The notes: a model not told the origin generated them from the letters alone. Counted from the first letter of the stretch, positions 8,688-17,783 are shown. The stretch is DNA of 64,000 nucleotides from JACKOB01 sp024234575 (GCA_051208035.1 JBPJFZ010000003.1:186001-250000); one strand, 5' to 3'. Made by a program: numbers and translations.

Positions 8688-10928
8688 ATGTCGATCATGA
8701 AGAAACTAAAAGCGATTCCTGGTATTCAGAAGTATCGATACTTTTGGATTGTGCTTGCCTGCATGGCGCTGGTTAGCCCATTTGCTTTTATTCCAGGGCT
8801 GATGGACAACCCAGATCTGTGCGGTAGATTTTGTATGCGCCGTTTCTATTTGTATTTTCCTGGAATGAGCTTTGATGACTTTTTACAACATGCGTCCGTG
8901 GCCTTTATTGGTGTTGGGGCGCTTCTGATTATTCTCATCACTACTTTTTTCTTTGGCCGCATCTGGTGCTCGTTTTTGTGCCCGATGGGTGGTTTTCCAG
9001 AGCTGGTAAGCCGTATGATTAATGATCGATGGAAGATCGAATTCCGTTCATTACCTCAGGTTCCTATTCGCTACGGCTACTTCGCGGTTTATGTGGTGCT
9101 ATTGCCGCTGCTGGGAGTCAGTGCATGTGCGCTTTGTAACTTCATCACCGTGCCGAGGCTTTTCGAAGCGCTCAGTGGTGGACTGATCGGCATCGCTTTT
9201 ATTTTCTCAGCGGTGGGGCTGGTAAATCTGGCGCTATTATTTTTGCTGGGCTTTTTTGCTAACAAAGGTCGAGCCTATTGCCAGTTTCTTTGCCCGATAG
9301 GGGCTATCGATGGTCTGGTTAATCGGGTTGGTGCAAAATTTCGTTTTACCCACCGTATTCGTGTTGAACGTGACCGCTGCTCGGGCTGCAACAAGTGCGC
9401 GAAGCAATGTATGACAGGCGCGATCAAGATGGTCGATCGCATTGCTGTGGTGGATCAGCTGTCTTGTATGTCTTGTATGGAATGCCAGGAAGTATGCGAG
9501 TGGGACGCCATCAAGTGGACGACAGCACCCAAAGATGAGGCGCCAAAGCGAACCAAAAAGAATGTCGAAATTCACCCATTACCTGTTTGGACTGCAACCT
9601 ATTACCCACATAAAACTAAGACCGGCCTGCAGCGCATTAACTGGTCAAGGTTGCTGCTGGGCATTGTCTTTTCGGTGGCGATAACCTTTGTCTGGGTAAC
9701 GCAGTCGATGGCAGCAGAGCGGCATACCGACCCTGACGGCTGCTTAAGCTGTCATGCATTGGATGGCCTGGAATACGTTGATAAAAATGGCTTGCTACGC
9801 AACGCGTCAATCGACACTACGCACTATTTTAGCTCGCTGCACGGTAGTATTCCCTGTCGTGATTGCCACCGAAAAGTCACTGATTTCCCGCACCGGGTAG
9901 AAAACACAGAGGTGGATTGTTCCGCCTCTTGTCATATTAAAGAGCCCTCCAAAGGTGAATCCTATACTCACAAGCCAGTGACTGAAGAGTATGAGCAATC
10001 AGTACATGGGCGGGGCTGGACAAAAGGTTTTACGGGGGGCAATCGATTAGAAGAGTCTCGTAATGATCAAAACCCATCCTGCCGCCGTTGCCATAGCAAC
10101 ACACTTTATGTTCCTGAATCGCAGTTGAGTAAATTTCAAGACGCTTTCAATCACACTGAAACCGAATGTGGTACTTGTCATCAGGGGGATGTATGGCGTA
10201 ATCAGTTTAGTGGTCATATTCTCCGCCGTTTGGTTGGTGCACGCTGGGACAAGTCTGGCGAGATCGCGATTTGTAATGGCTGTCACGCAAATAAAGAGGA
10301 AATGGCAAAGGTCGACCGACACCCTTTTACGGATAAATTTGATGCTAACAATACGGAAAAGACCGTCCCTGCCGACCATCGGTTTATTTATGCCAGTGAT
10401 TCCTATGCAATGACATTGCATGGGCGACTGATTCGCAGCGGTGTGGAGGAGGGGGCGTCTTGTCTTGAATGTCATGCACCTAAAAAATTCAGACATGGCA
10501 TTCGTAGTGATGAAGATCCGCAGTCAACCACACACCTGAGTCAGCGCGCAGAAACCTGTGCTAGTAGTAACTGCCACCAGTTTGCAGGTCATCAGCGCAG
10601 TACCGTATTTGTGGCGACTGATCTTCACGATGCCGATATGTTAAATATTTTTCAGTTTGATCGGCTATTGGATGCACAACACCTGGAATCCTGGTGGCGC
10701 AGAGTATTGCTTTTCCTACTGCCTACTATTGCTATTTTTATATTTGGCAGTGCAGTTTGGAGCCTGTTTGGTAAGAAGAAAAAATCAGTTGACCCCCTGC
10801 TAGGTAGTCAGCTCTTTGAAAGTCGGATGCTTAATATCAAACGCAAACCGAAGCCAAAAAAAACGGGCAAGCCAAAGCCGCCGCCGGTGCCCAAAGATAT
10901 CACCGAAAAAGATGAGCCACAGCCATGA
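8688..10928 (+). CDS. NapH-like [4Fe-4S] membrane protein fused to an octaheme cytochrome domain
   Basis: A 746-residue three-part fusion. Residues 1-225 are a NapH/NosR-C-type membrane module with the CxxxCP pairs WCSFLCPMG (94) and YCQFLCPIG (198). Residues 231-241 and 260-270 are two CxxCxxCxxxC [4Fe-4S] sites, expected on the cytoplasmic side. A transmembrane helix (about 316-338) then leads to an octaheme domain with sites at 352, 390, 465, 494, 529 and 592 (CxxCH), 411 (CSASCH, CX3CH) and 624 (CX4CH). A last helix (about 667-690) returns to a Lys/Pro-rich cytoplasmic tail. The layout fits a quinol- or ferredoxin-linked inner-membrane hub moving electrons between Fe-S centres and periplasmic hemes. 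AGGA precedes the ATG. The stop overlaps the next ATG by 4 bp. Confidence 0.88.
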   Translation: MSIMKKLKAIPGIQKYRYFWIVLACMALVSPFAFIPGLMDNPDLCGRFCMRRFYLYFPGMSFDDFLQHASVAFIGVGALLIILITTFFFGRIWCSFLCPMGGFPELVSRMINDRWKIEFRSLPQVPIRYGYFAVYVVLLPLLGVSACALCNFITVPRLFEALSGGLIGIAFIFSAVGLVNLALLFLLGFFANKGRAYCQFLCPIGAIDGLVNRVGAKFRFTHRIRVERDRCSGCNKCAKQCMTGAIKMVDRIAVVDQLSCMSCMECQEVCEWDAIKWTTAPKDEAPKRTKKNVEIHPLPVWTATYYPHKTKTGLQRINWSRLLLGIVFSVAITFVWVTQSMAAERHTDPDGCLSCHALDGLEYVDKNGLLRNASIDTTHYFSSLHGSIPCRDCHRKVTDFPHRVENTEVDCSASCHIKEPSKGESYTHKPVTEEYEQSVHGRGWTKGFTGGNRLEESRNDQNPSCRRCHSNTLYVPESQLSKFQDAFNHTETECGTCHQGDVWRNQFSGHILRRLVGARWDKSGEIAICNGCHANKEEMAKVDRHPFTDKFDANNTEKTVPADHRFIYASDSYAMTLHGRLIRSGVEEGASCLECHAPKKFRHGIRSDEDPQSTTHLSQRAETCASSNCHQFAGHQRSTVFVATDLHDADMLNIFQFDRLLDAQHLESWWRRVLLFLLPTIAIFIFGSAVWSLFGKKKKSVDPLLGSQLFESRMLNIKRKPKPKKTGKPKPPPVPKDITEKDEPQP

Positions 10929-11710
10929 TTTATTCTGTTGTTGCCTGTTTGACACGCGTCTGTATTACTATGTTGCTGACGATGGTTTGCACTTTTCTAC
11001 GGGCAGAAGAAAATGATAACAATCTCTATCTGCAACGGATGCAAAACACAGATCAAAGCACTTTGGCTGAGGCCGAAGAGCGGTTAGAGGGCTATCAGAA
11101 ACCTGATATGTTCACTGATCTTAAGGTGCCGCCATTTCATAAACGCGATGCGGTTTCGATTACCTCGGACAATAGTCTTTGCCATAGTTGCCATACCGCG
11201 TGGCCTCATCGTCAATCAAACCGCACTCGCGCTATGTTAAATAAACATACTGCCAGAATTGCCTGTGAAACCTGCCACCTCAGACCAGAGAAAGTACCAT
11301 TAACCTATGCCTGGTGGGAGATGGACACTGAAGCTCCGATACCGGCAGATAAGAACCCCTTTGCTAAAGAAAGTAAATTGGCATCCCAGCGTATAGTTCC
11401 TCTTTATCAGTCACAGCCGGCGTTAATATTTAAAAGCCACCCCAAGGCAGAAGCGTTGCTAAAACAATGGGATAGTGAACAAAGCACACAAGGAAAAGCA
11501 CGTATTCACGCAGCGGTACACGCGCCCTTAACGAAAGAGCAGACCACTTGCCGCAGTTGTCACCAATCGAAACAACCGTTGCTTGATCTTGAAGCCCTTG
11601 GTGCCTCGAAGCAGCAGATTGATACGGTTGTAAACAATCCCATCGCGAATTTTTTTGGGCGCTATAAAAAAGAAGATGAGCATATTCAAATTCTTGAATT
11701 GCTTCGCTAG
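10925..11710 (+). CDS. Triheme c-type cytochrome
   Basis: A 261-residue exported protein (signal peptide about residues 1-27, ending TFLRA) with three CxxCH motifs at about residues 86, 114 and 209. It starts inside the stop of the NapH-like fusion gene (ATGA overlap), so the two are translationally coupled and probably work together. The low heme density, with about 95 residues between the second and third sites, suggests a small fold that docks on the octaheme domain of the membrane hub rather than a wire. The family is not recognised. Confidence 0.82.
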   Translation: MIYSVVACLTRVCITMLLTMVCTFLRAEENDNNLYLQRMQNTDQSTLAEAEERLEGYQKPDMFTDLKVPPFHKRDAVSITSDNSLCHSCHTAWPHRQSNRTRAMLNKHTARIACETCHLRPEKVPLTYAWWEMDTEAPIPADKNPFAKESKLASQRIVPLYQSQPALIFKSHPKAEALLKQWDSEQSTQGKARIHAAVHAPLTKEQTTCRSCHQSKQPLLDLEALGASKQQIDTVVNNPIANFFGRYKKEDEHIQILELLR

Positions 11711-11758
11711 GACTTTTTCCTTTTTAAGGTCGGTATTAACTAAAACAGCAATAGATAT

Positions 11759-14614
11759 ATGAGTGATTCTTACGTATTAAAACAGCAACATAGCGTCGTT
11801 ATTCTGCTTTTTTGTCTCTTTTTTTGTTTACTGCCGCGTATTGCTGTCGCGAGCAATCTGTCTAGCGTGGACAATCTGCCTGTCCTACAACCAGTCTTGC
11901 AGCTGACGGAAGGATTGAATCAACCTACTGCCATTGATATTGATAGTAACGGTCAGTTGTATGTACTCAATGGCGTTAATGGTCAGGTGGTGGTGTATTC
12001 AGCGGCAGGGAGCCCGCTATTCCGGTTTGCCAGAGCAGGTACTGCCGCGGGTGAACTAAATATGCCTATGGCGTTGCGAGTGTCAGGCAATGATGTGATT
12101 GTGGCTGATTCGGGGAACCATCGGTTTTCGGTTTTCGATCAACAGGGTAACTTTTTGCGGGTTATCCATCCAGCGCTACCAGCAGCAGAGGGGCAAGACA
12201 CCGCAGCGCAAGCGCCAGTGCCAGTAGCCCTGCACATCGCGAACGGTATTCTTACCTGGAGTGACCGCCGGCATCATCGCCTGTGCCAGCAGTGGTTGGA
12301 CACCGGGAAGCTAATAGGCTGCCAGAGTGAATATGGCGAGCAACCCGGCCAATTTCGTTATCCTTTTCAGATCGCACAAGACCCTGATGGATATTTGAAT
12401 GTGGTAGATATATTAAACGGACGAATTCAGGTTTATCACCGCACAGCAGGCTACAAGTATCAGCTTAGCCGGTTTGGCACAGCACCAGGCGAACTGTATC
12501 GGCCGAATGCCGTGGCGTTTGATGCGCATGGCTTACTCTATGTGTCTGATGCCTATTTTGGTTCTATCAGCGTTTTTTCGCAGGGTCGATTTATGGGCAA
12601 ATTGAATACCGGGATCAACCTGAAAACGCCTACCGATATGCGATGGTTCGGTGACCTGTTTTATGTTGTCGATAGCCAGAGCAGCGCCATTCATGTCTTT
12701 AAGCGAAGCCTGCGACAGGTAGCAACCCTTGCTAAAATAACGCCGCAAACAGATGTTGTAGCGTCTGCACCTGCTATTTCGCAAAAGAATTGCATCAGCT
12801 GTCATTTGTCATGGGATAAACCGCGTAGTGTGCTTCCCGGTGGTTTGGATGGTGTGGATAGCGTGGATGATGCGGATGGCGTAGATGGCGTTTCACCTGT
12901 TGCCACACCTAACATGTGTTATAGCTGTCATCATGGGGCGGTGATTGATTCCAGAGTTGCGATAGGGCAGCGCCAACAGCATTCAACCGTGCATCAATCA
13001 GCTTATGAGGCCCCTGACCTTACTGATCGTAAAGACAGGATTCCCGAGATGTTCCCGCTGACAGAAAGTGGAGAACTGTATTGCGGCAGCTGTCATACTC
13101 CGCATAACAAACAATCTAAAAACGAGGTCTCTGAGTACAAAACACTTCATACGGGCCATAAAAATGCCTGGTTGCGGGAAAATAACAATAGCAACCAGCT
13201 CTGTGAGCAGTGCCATAAATCCAAAGCTAATACGCAACCCTCAACCTCAAACAGCGTAGAAAAAGCACCATCACAAGTAAATCACCCGTTGTCTATCCGG
13301 CTGGCCGAAGGTTCTATGTCAGGCTATGAAACAACAGACATTAAATCGTTAGAGAATGGGCTGCCTGCGACGCTGATTGAACATGGGGCGATGCTGGGTA
13401 ACAACAGTGAGCTGGTTTGTCAGAGTTGTCATCAAATTCACGGCGGTTTTGAGACGTCTTTGCTGACTGCAGCGAGTGGCAACAGTGAGCTCTGCGTTAG
13501 CTGTCATGAGCAACAATCCTCAAAAGATCTAGATGATGCCAGGCACAAAGGGATTCATCCGGCCAACTTCACACTGGAAGATCCGTTGAAGTTTCTCGGG
13601 GCAGAGATAAAGCAGGTGACCTGTCAGACCTGCCATCAGGTACACGATGGTCGTCCTGATACCCCACTGCTGCCAAGTGTGATTAAAACAACAGAGGCTC
13701 TGTGCGAAAGCTGCCATGACCGTCAGCATGCCGCAACGCCAGAGGCAGCGAGGCACAAAGGGGTTCATCCGGTTGGTATTGAACTGGACGACACGGTGAC
13801 CATCGCCGGTATCAACGTTGAGTCAATAGGATGCCTAAGCTGTCACTCGGTACACAATGGACAGCCGGACACCCCCGCTTTACTTGAGACTGCGCGTGAT
13901 GGTCAACTTTGTGCCAATTGCCACAAGCAGCAAGGCATGGTGGTTAATTCTGATCATGACCTGAGGTTTAGCGCCCCATCAAGCCAGAATCATCTACAGC
14001 AAACTCCGGAGGCGTCAGGTGTATGTGGCAGTTGCCATAGCCTGCATCAGGCAGGTAAAGAGAGCCGGTTTTTATCTGTGGTGAGAGAGGTTTCTGGCGA
14101 CAAGGATAATGCCAGCCTGACAACCGATCGGTATTGCCTGAACTGCCACCAGAATCGCGGAATCGCTGAAGTAAAAAGCATCTCCCGTTATCAACATCCT
14201 TACAAAGATCTGATCCTGCGCTCGGATGCGAAGGTAATGCCCTTGGTTAATGATTTAGAAGACGTTGATGCAGTAGAGCGCGATGATGAAGTACAAAACA
14301 GATTTGAGTTCGGGAAAATAGCCTGCACCACCTGTCATGATGTGCACCAGTGGCAACCAAATCAAAAAACGCCACTACAGCCTATTGCAGCTGTTTCTGA
14401 ACCTACCGGGCCGTCTGAACTTACTGCTCAGTCGCCACAATTTGCCGATGACAAAAGTCGCAGCCGAGAGGGAAACAGCCATAACAGTTTCTTGCGCCAT
14501 AAGGGCGTCGGTAACACTTTCTGCGTGGACTGCCATGGAATTGATGCGCTGGTTAAATACCGGCTATACCATGATAAAAAGGTAGAAAGGCCAGATATTG
14601 ACTACATTAAATGA
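11759..14614 (+). CDS. NHL-repeat beta-propeller fused to a 14-heme cytochrome
   Basis: A 951-residue exported protein. After a signal peptide (ending about residue 32, IAVAS) come roughly six NHL-type repeats (residues about 40-325) with the signature turns LYVLNGVNGQVVVYS, VIVADSGNHRFSVFD and LYVSDAYFGSISVFS: a beta-propeller. From residue 345 there are 14 CxxCH motifs, the last at 922. An acidic Val/Asp/Gly microrepeat (GLDGVDSVDDADGVDG) separates the first two hemes. A 70-residue unit starting at ARHKG is duplicated at residues 594 and 664. No lipobox or surface tail is seen, so the location is periplasm or exterior. It is the last gene of the cluster; 48 bp separate it from the triheme gene. 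The propeller may be a partner-binding or substrate platform. Confidence 0.87.
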   Translation: MSDSYVLKQQHSVVILLFCLFFCLLPRIAVASNLSSVDNLPVLQPVLQLTEGLNQPTAIDIDSNGQLYVLNGVNGQVVVYSAAGSPLFRFARAGTAAGELNMPMALRVSGNDVIVADSGNHRFSVFDQQGNFLRVIHPALPAAEGQDTAAQAPVPVALHIANGILTWSDRRHHRLCQQWLDTGKLIGCQSEYGEQPGQFRYPFQIAQDPDGYLNVVDILNGRIQVYHRTAGYKYQLSRFGTAPGELYRPNAVAFDAHGLLYVSDAYFGSISVFSQGRFMGKLNTGINLKTPTDMRWFGDLFYVVDSQSSAIHVFKRSLRQVATLAKITPQTDVVASAPAISQKNCISCHLSWDKPRSVLPGGLDGVDSVDDADGVDGVSPVATPNMCYSCHHGAVIDSRVAIGQRQQHSTVHQSAYEAPDLTDRKDRIPEMFPLTESGELYCGSCHTPHNKQSKNEVSEYKTLHTGHKNAWLRENNNSNQLCEQCHKSKANTQPSTSNSVEKAPSQVNHPLSIRLAEGSMSGYETTDIKSLENGLPATLIEHGAMLGNNSELVCQSCHQIHGGFETSLLTAASGNSELCVSCHEQQSSKDLDDARHKGIHPANFTLEDPLKFLGAEIKQVTCQTCHQVHDGRPDTPLLPSVIKTTEALCESCHDRQHAATPEAARHKGVHPVGIELDDTVTIAGINVESIGCLSCHSVHNGQPDTPALLETARDGQLCANCHKQQGMVVNSDHDLRFSAPSSQNHLQQTPEASGVCGSCHSLHQAGKESRFLSVVREVSGDKDNASLTTDRYCLNCHQNRGIAEVKSISRYQHPYKDLILRSDAKVMPLVNDLEDVDAVERDDEVQNRFEFGKIACTTCHDVHQWQPNQKTPLQPIAAVSEPTGPSELTAQSPQFADDKSRSREGNSHNSFLRHKGVGNTFCVDCHGIDALVKYRLYHDKKVERPDIDYIK
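13538..13957 (+). repeat. In-frame 210-bp tandem duplication in the 14-heme gene
   Basis: The identical segment AGGCACAAAGGG (first base 13541, again at 13751) recurs exactly 210 bp, or 70 codons, apart and in frame. The encoded units both read ARHKG[IV]HP...L[ED]D...CxxCH.VH[DN]G.PDTP.L...CxxCH. Each unit carries two heme sites, so the protein probably grew by duplicating a two-heme module. Protein similarity is clear; DNA identity outside the ARHKG core has decayed. Confidence 0.7.
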
Positions 14615-14637
14615 AACACCCGACGCACTACCGTAGA

Positions 14638-14657
14638 GGCAGACCTGCGTGTCTGCC
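14638..14657. repeat. REP-like hairpin after the cytochrome cluster
   Basis: GGCAGAC, loop CTGCGT, then GTCTGCC form a perfect 7-bp stem, preceded by GTA and followed by CGACTTGCGTG. The form resembles the widespread GTAGGGGCGAACC...GTTCGCCC-type extragenic repeats linked to RAYT transposases. Only one copy was noticed here. It lies between convergent genes, so it may also help end transcription. Confidence 0.45.
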
Positions 14658-14723
14658 CGACTTGCGTGTTTGTGCCAGGGGCCAACAAGGCTCTTTCGGA
14701 ACAGTAACTTCCGCTGATGCACA

Positions 14724-16340
14724 TTAAGCCATATTCAGTTTCTTCTTCAGGTGCTGATAGCGCGCATATTGGCGATGGCTTTCGGCCATGTTACCAAGCC
14801 GGTGCAAACACTGCCGGGCGGTTTCCAGTAGATGGGATTCAGCAGGGGCAGCAGCCACGTATTTAATAATAACCTGTACCATATTCAGGTTTAGGGCAGG
14901 GTGCCTGGGAGAATAATCCAGCGCTTCGGAGAATATCTGAATCGCCTCTTTCATGTCATCCCTGTCAACCGCTTGAATACCTTCTTTGTTCAGTTCTGCC
15001 GCTCGTTGTTTAGCCCCGGTACTGACGGGCTCTTCACGAATATCGGCGATTCGTTTAACAACGTTGGCATCCGTACCATGCAAAATCATCACGTGGGTAA
15101 GAATAGACTCTGCCTCGGTATCCTTGCCAGAATTGAGCAAGGCTTCTGCAAACTCGAGTGAGTCTCGGCTTTCTAGTTGGATGCCGATACGCTGATACAG
15201 GCTTTCGGCCTGAGACAAACTTTGGTCAGCGCTGGCTTTATCACGTAAGCGATGATGTAACTTGGCATCCACCACGGACTTCTGAAATTGACAAGTATCT
15301 GACAATGACATGGTGGCCGCGGCTTTATCCAGCACCTCCAGTGCCTCTTGGGCGTGTCTGGCGCGCAACTCCATGGGCATGGATTCACTTTTTTCGGCCA
15401 GGGCTCTGGCAAAGCCAACATGATTTTCTGGCTTGTTAAATATACTGAACTCACCTAATCGCACCGCATTTCGATAGGCTTCTGTAGCAGAATCAACATC
15501 GTTGTTTAATACACAAACCTCCCCTAGACGCGCATGCCGACGGATCGCTGTAGGAGATTTACTCACGGCGCCGGTTAGCAAAGATTGCGCCTCCTGTGAC
15601 CGTCCGGTCAGTACTAGCAACTCCGCCATCAAGTCATGGGCGACGAGGCAGTTGCTGGATACGTTCAGTACATTTGCCAGCTGTACTTCAGCTTTCGCGT
15701 AATCCTCCATGACTAGATAAACTCTGGCAATGCCAATTTGTGCCCAGATAAGTGGTTTTTCACTCAAAACCCGTTGATAAGTTCTTAAGGCATCGTCGTA
15801 GGATTTCGTTCGGAAGTACAAATCGGCGACAGTTTTTTCACACCAGCGGGCATACTTACTACCCTTGAATATTTTGTCTTCGCACAGGTTGATGGCTTCG
15901 CTATGGCGCTTCATGTCCATCGCATGACGAATGTTGTAGAGCGCCTCACCATCAATTAATAATGTATCCAGCCGCTGTTGCAAGACATCTTCCGCGATTG
16001 GCTTGGTGATATAAGCATCAGGCTGGTGGTCAATGGCAGAAAGAACCATTTCTCTCGTGGTTTCTGCCGAAACCATAATAAAAACAGCGGTATAGTTGAG
16101 TATATGGCGCTCGCGCAACTCTTCCAGTACATGCTGCCCGTTACGGCCTTCAAGGTGATATTCACAGATAACAACGTCAAATAGACCTTTGTCACAGCGT
16201 TCAATCGCCTGGGGACCATCCACGGCAGAATCTATAAACCAGGCACCGAGTGCTTTCAGGCGGCGCTCTATCAGCAGTCGCCCTTCCAATTGCGAATCAA
16301 CTATCAGAAAGCGGGTGTTGCGGTATTCTCTTGTTATCAT
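14724..16340 (-). CDS. Response regulator with degenerate receiver and TPR tail (Asp to Glu)
   Basis: 538 residues: an N-terminal CheY-like receiver (about 1-125) followed by TPR-type helical repeats (about 140-530; LIWAQIGIARVYLVMEDYAKAE, HPALNLNMVQVIIKY). The position that should be the phospho-acceptor Asp is Glu60 (VVICEYHLEG). The acidic pair is reduced to Asp15-Ser16, while the switch Ser (MVSAET) and Lys (YITKPI) remain. A Glu here could mimic permanent phosphorylation. TPR tails normally bind other proteins. It is a paralogue of the gene at 57490-59118. It is convergent with the cytochrome cluster, with no direct evidence that it controls it. Confidence 0.85.
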   Translation of the reverse strand: MITREYRNTRFLIVDSQLEGRLLIERRLKALGAWFIDSAVDGPQAIERCDKGLFDVVICEYHLEGRNGQHVLEELRERHILNYTAVFIMVSAETTREMVLSAIDHQPDAYITKPIAEDVLQQRLDTLLIDGEALYNIRHAMDMKRHSEAINLCEDKIFKGSKYARWCEKTVADLYFRTKSYDDALRTYQRVLSEKPLIWAQIGIARVYLVMEDYAKAEVQLANVLNVSSNCLVAHDLMAELLVLTGRSQEAQSLLTGAVSKSPTAIRRHARLGEVCVLNNDVDSATEAYRNAVRLGEFSIFNKPENHVGFARALAEKSESMPMELRARHAQEALEVLDKAAATMSLSDTCQFQKSVVDAKLHHRLRDKASADQSLSQAESLYQRIGIQLESRDSLEFAEALLNSGKDTEAESILTHVMILHGTDANVVKRIADIREEPVSTGAKQRAAELNKEGIQAVDRDDMKEAIQIFSEALDYSPRHPALNLNMVQVIIKYVAAAPAESHLLETARQCLHRLGNMAESHRQYARYQHLKKKLNMA

Positions 16341-16709
16341 TGTATTAGGCCGAAAAACTAAGTGATGCGAAAACGCCAGAGTCTAACCGCGCTGCTTTTC
16401 TAAAAGCAGGTTATCGTTTCCGGGAGGGGCATTGCCAAAGAAAGTATAAAACAAGAAAGCGAATGTTGCGTATGTCCTAACATTCAGATTTCAATAATAA
16501 ATATGCTTTTTTTCGACCTTTGTTTGTCAGATTTATGCCTTATAGTTCCTCGCCTGAAAACTAATAAACATTTGAGTAAAGGATGCATACTTGCATACTA
16601 TTGATACGCTTGTTGACCACCTTTCAGCTAGTTCCAGCAGGTGGTAAACGCTGGCATTGTCTATATTTATCAGTCTGCACCTGGTTTCGCGAAGGGAAAA
16701 TAGTCTTGT
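16341..16709. other. AT-rich intergenic region
   Basis: This 369-bp gap lies between divergent genes and should contain both promoters. The only structure noticed is a direct repeat of TGCATAC at 16584-16590 and 16592-16598. No ORF with a ribosome site, tRNA or clear hairpin was seen. Confidence 0.35.
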
Positions 16710-17783
16710 ATGGTATATTGCATATCTTTGACCGCTAAGTTATCTCGTTATAATTTTTGCTTTAGTCTTGTCAGATGTTCTTTTCTGTCCAGAGTGGGTT
16801 TGCTAGCGAAAAACTGCTCTCCACTTAACTGTGGTTTTTCTTCTAAAACTTATGTACTCGCGTTCGTTCTCTTTCTATTCTGGCATCCTCCAATTCAAGC
16901 GCTGCCATCGGCTGAAGTCCATCAGTGTCAAACACGTGCCAGCTCTGATTACGAAAAGATCTATTGCCAAATACTGGCGCAGGGCGAGGGTTCGTCACTG
17001 CCAGCCTGGGACGACTTTGTTCGCAATAATCGTCAGGTGCAGCGGTTATTACTCAAGCATCCAGCGTCTCGCCTTAATATCAGCTTGCCTGCAGTGTCCG
17101 CCACATCTTCTCCGGGCGTGGCTGCAGATTTTGGTTCTGCAAGAAGTGCTGGTAGCAGGGCCGGAGCAGGGGCGACAATCAGTACCGCAACAGGCATGGA
17201 AGACAACAGTACTATTAGTGTCGTGAAGTCGGGTACTCAGCGCCCCTTATCTGTATCGACCTCTGTGGCAACACCACCGGTGCCCCCATCAGCCAGCTTG
17301 CCACAACGGCAGTTTAGTCCTTGCCAGTTACAGCAAACCCACATTATATGCGCCAACGTGTTTTATCATTTACAGGAGAATGTTGGTAATAATCGACTCA
17401 ATCCAGAGGTGTTTCTTTCAGCTTATACGCTGGATCTGCCAGAGTTCGTTAGCGCTGCAGATGACCCTGTTGCGATTGATCGTTATCTTACAGATGCCTA
17501 CGAGCGCTACTTACAAAAAATGATCGCTATTGGTCTGGGTGGTTCAACCATGAGCTATACCCGTTTTTACCACACCTTTATGGACTTGCGTGCGCGTCAG
17601 GTTTCTTTTAGTCAGCGCTTTGAAACCATGTACACCTACCTGAAGAAAGATAAACAACAGATGCAGGTGAAGAAGCGGTTAAGCGACAGGTTGCCCGATT
17701 CATTAAGTCAATGTGACCGGGTTGGTGGCAAGTATTTTGTCTGTGATCTTGACGAGGTGAACTGGGTGTATCGTTTGCAGTAG
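16710..17783 (+). CDS. Hypothetical secreted protein
   Basis: 357 residues, not recognised. A long N-terminal extension precedes a hydrophobic export segment (TYVLAFVLFLFW, about residues 47-59, likely cleaved near QALPS), so the true start may lie downstream of 16710; no good ribosome site distinguishes the options. The mature part has a Ser/Ala/Thr-rich low-complexity linker (about residues 125-195) and a C-terminal region with Cys residues (FSPCQLQQTHIICANVFYHL; LSQCDRVGGKYFVCDLDEVNWVYRL) that could form disulfides. It is probably periplasmic or membrane-tethered. No enzyme motif is visible. Confidence 0.6.
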   Translation: MVYCISLTAKLSRYNFCFSLVRCSFLSRVGLLAKNCSPLNCGFSSKTYVLAFVLFLFWHPPIQALPSAEVHQCQTRASSDYEKIYCQILAQGEGSSLPAWDDFVRNNRQVQRLLLKHPASRLNISLPAVSATSSPGVAADFGSARSAGSRAGAGATISTATGMEDNSTISVVKSGTQRPLSVSTSVATPPVPPSASLPQRQFSPCQLQQTHIICANVFYHLQENVGNNRLNPEVFLSAYTLDLPEFVSAADDPVAIDRYLTDAYERYLQKMIAIGLGGSTMSYTRFYHTFMDLRARQVSFSQRFETMYTYLKKDKQQMQVKKRLSDRLPDSLSQCDRVGGKYFVCDLDEVNWVYRLQ

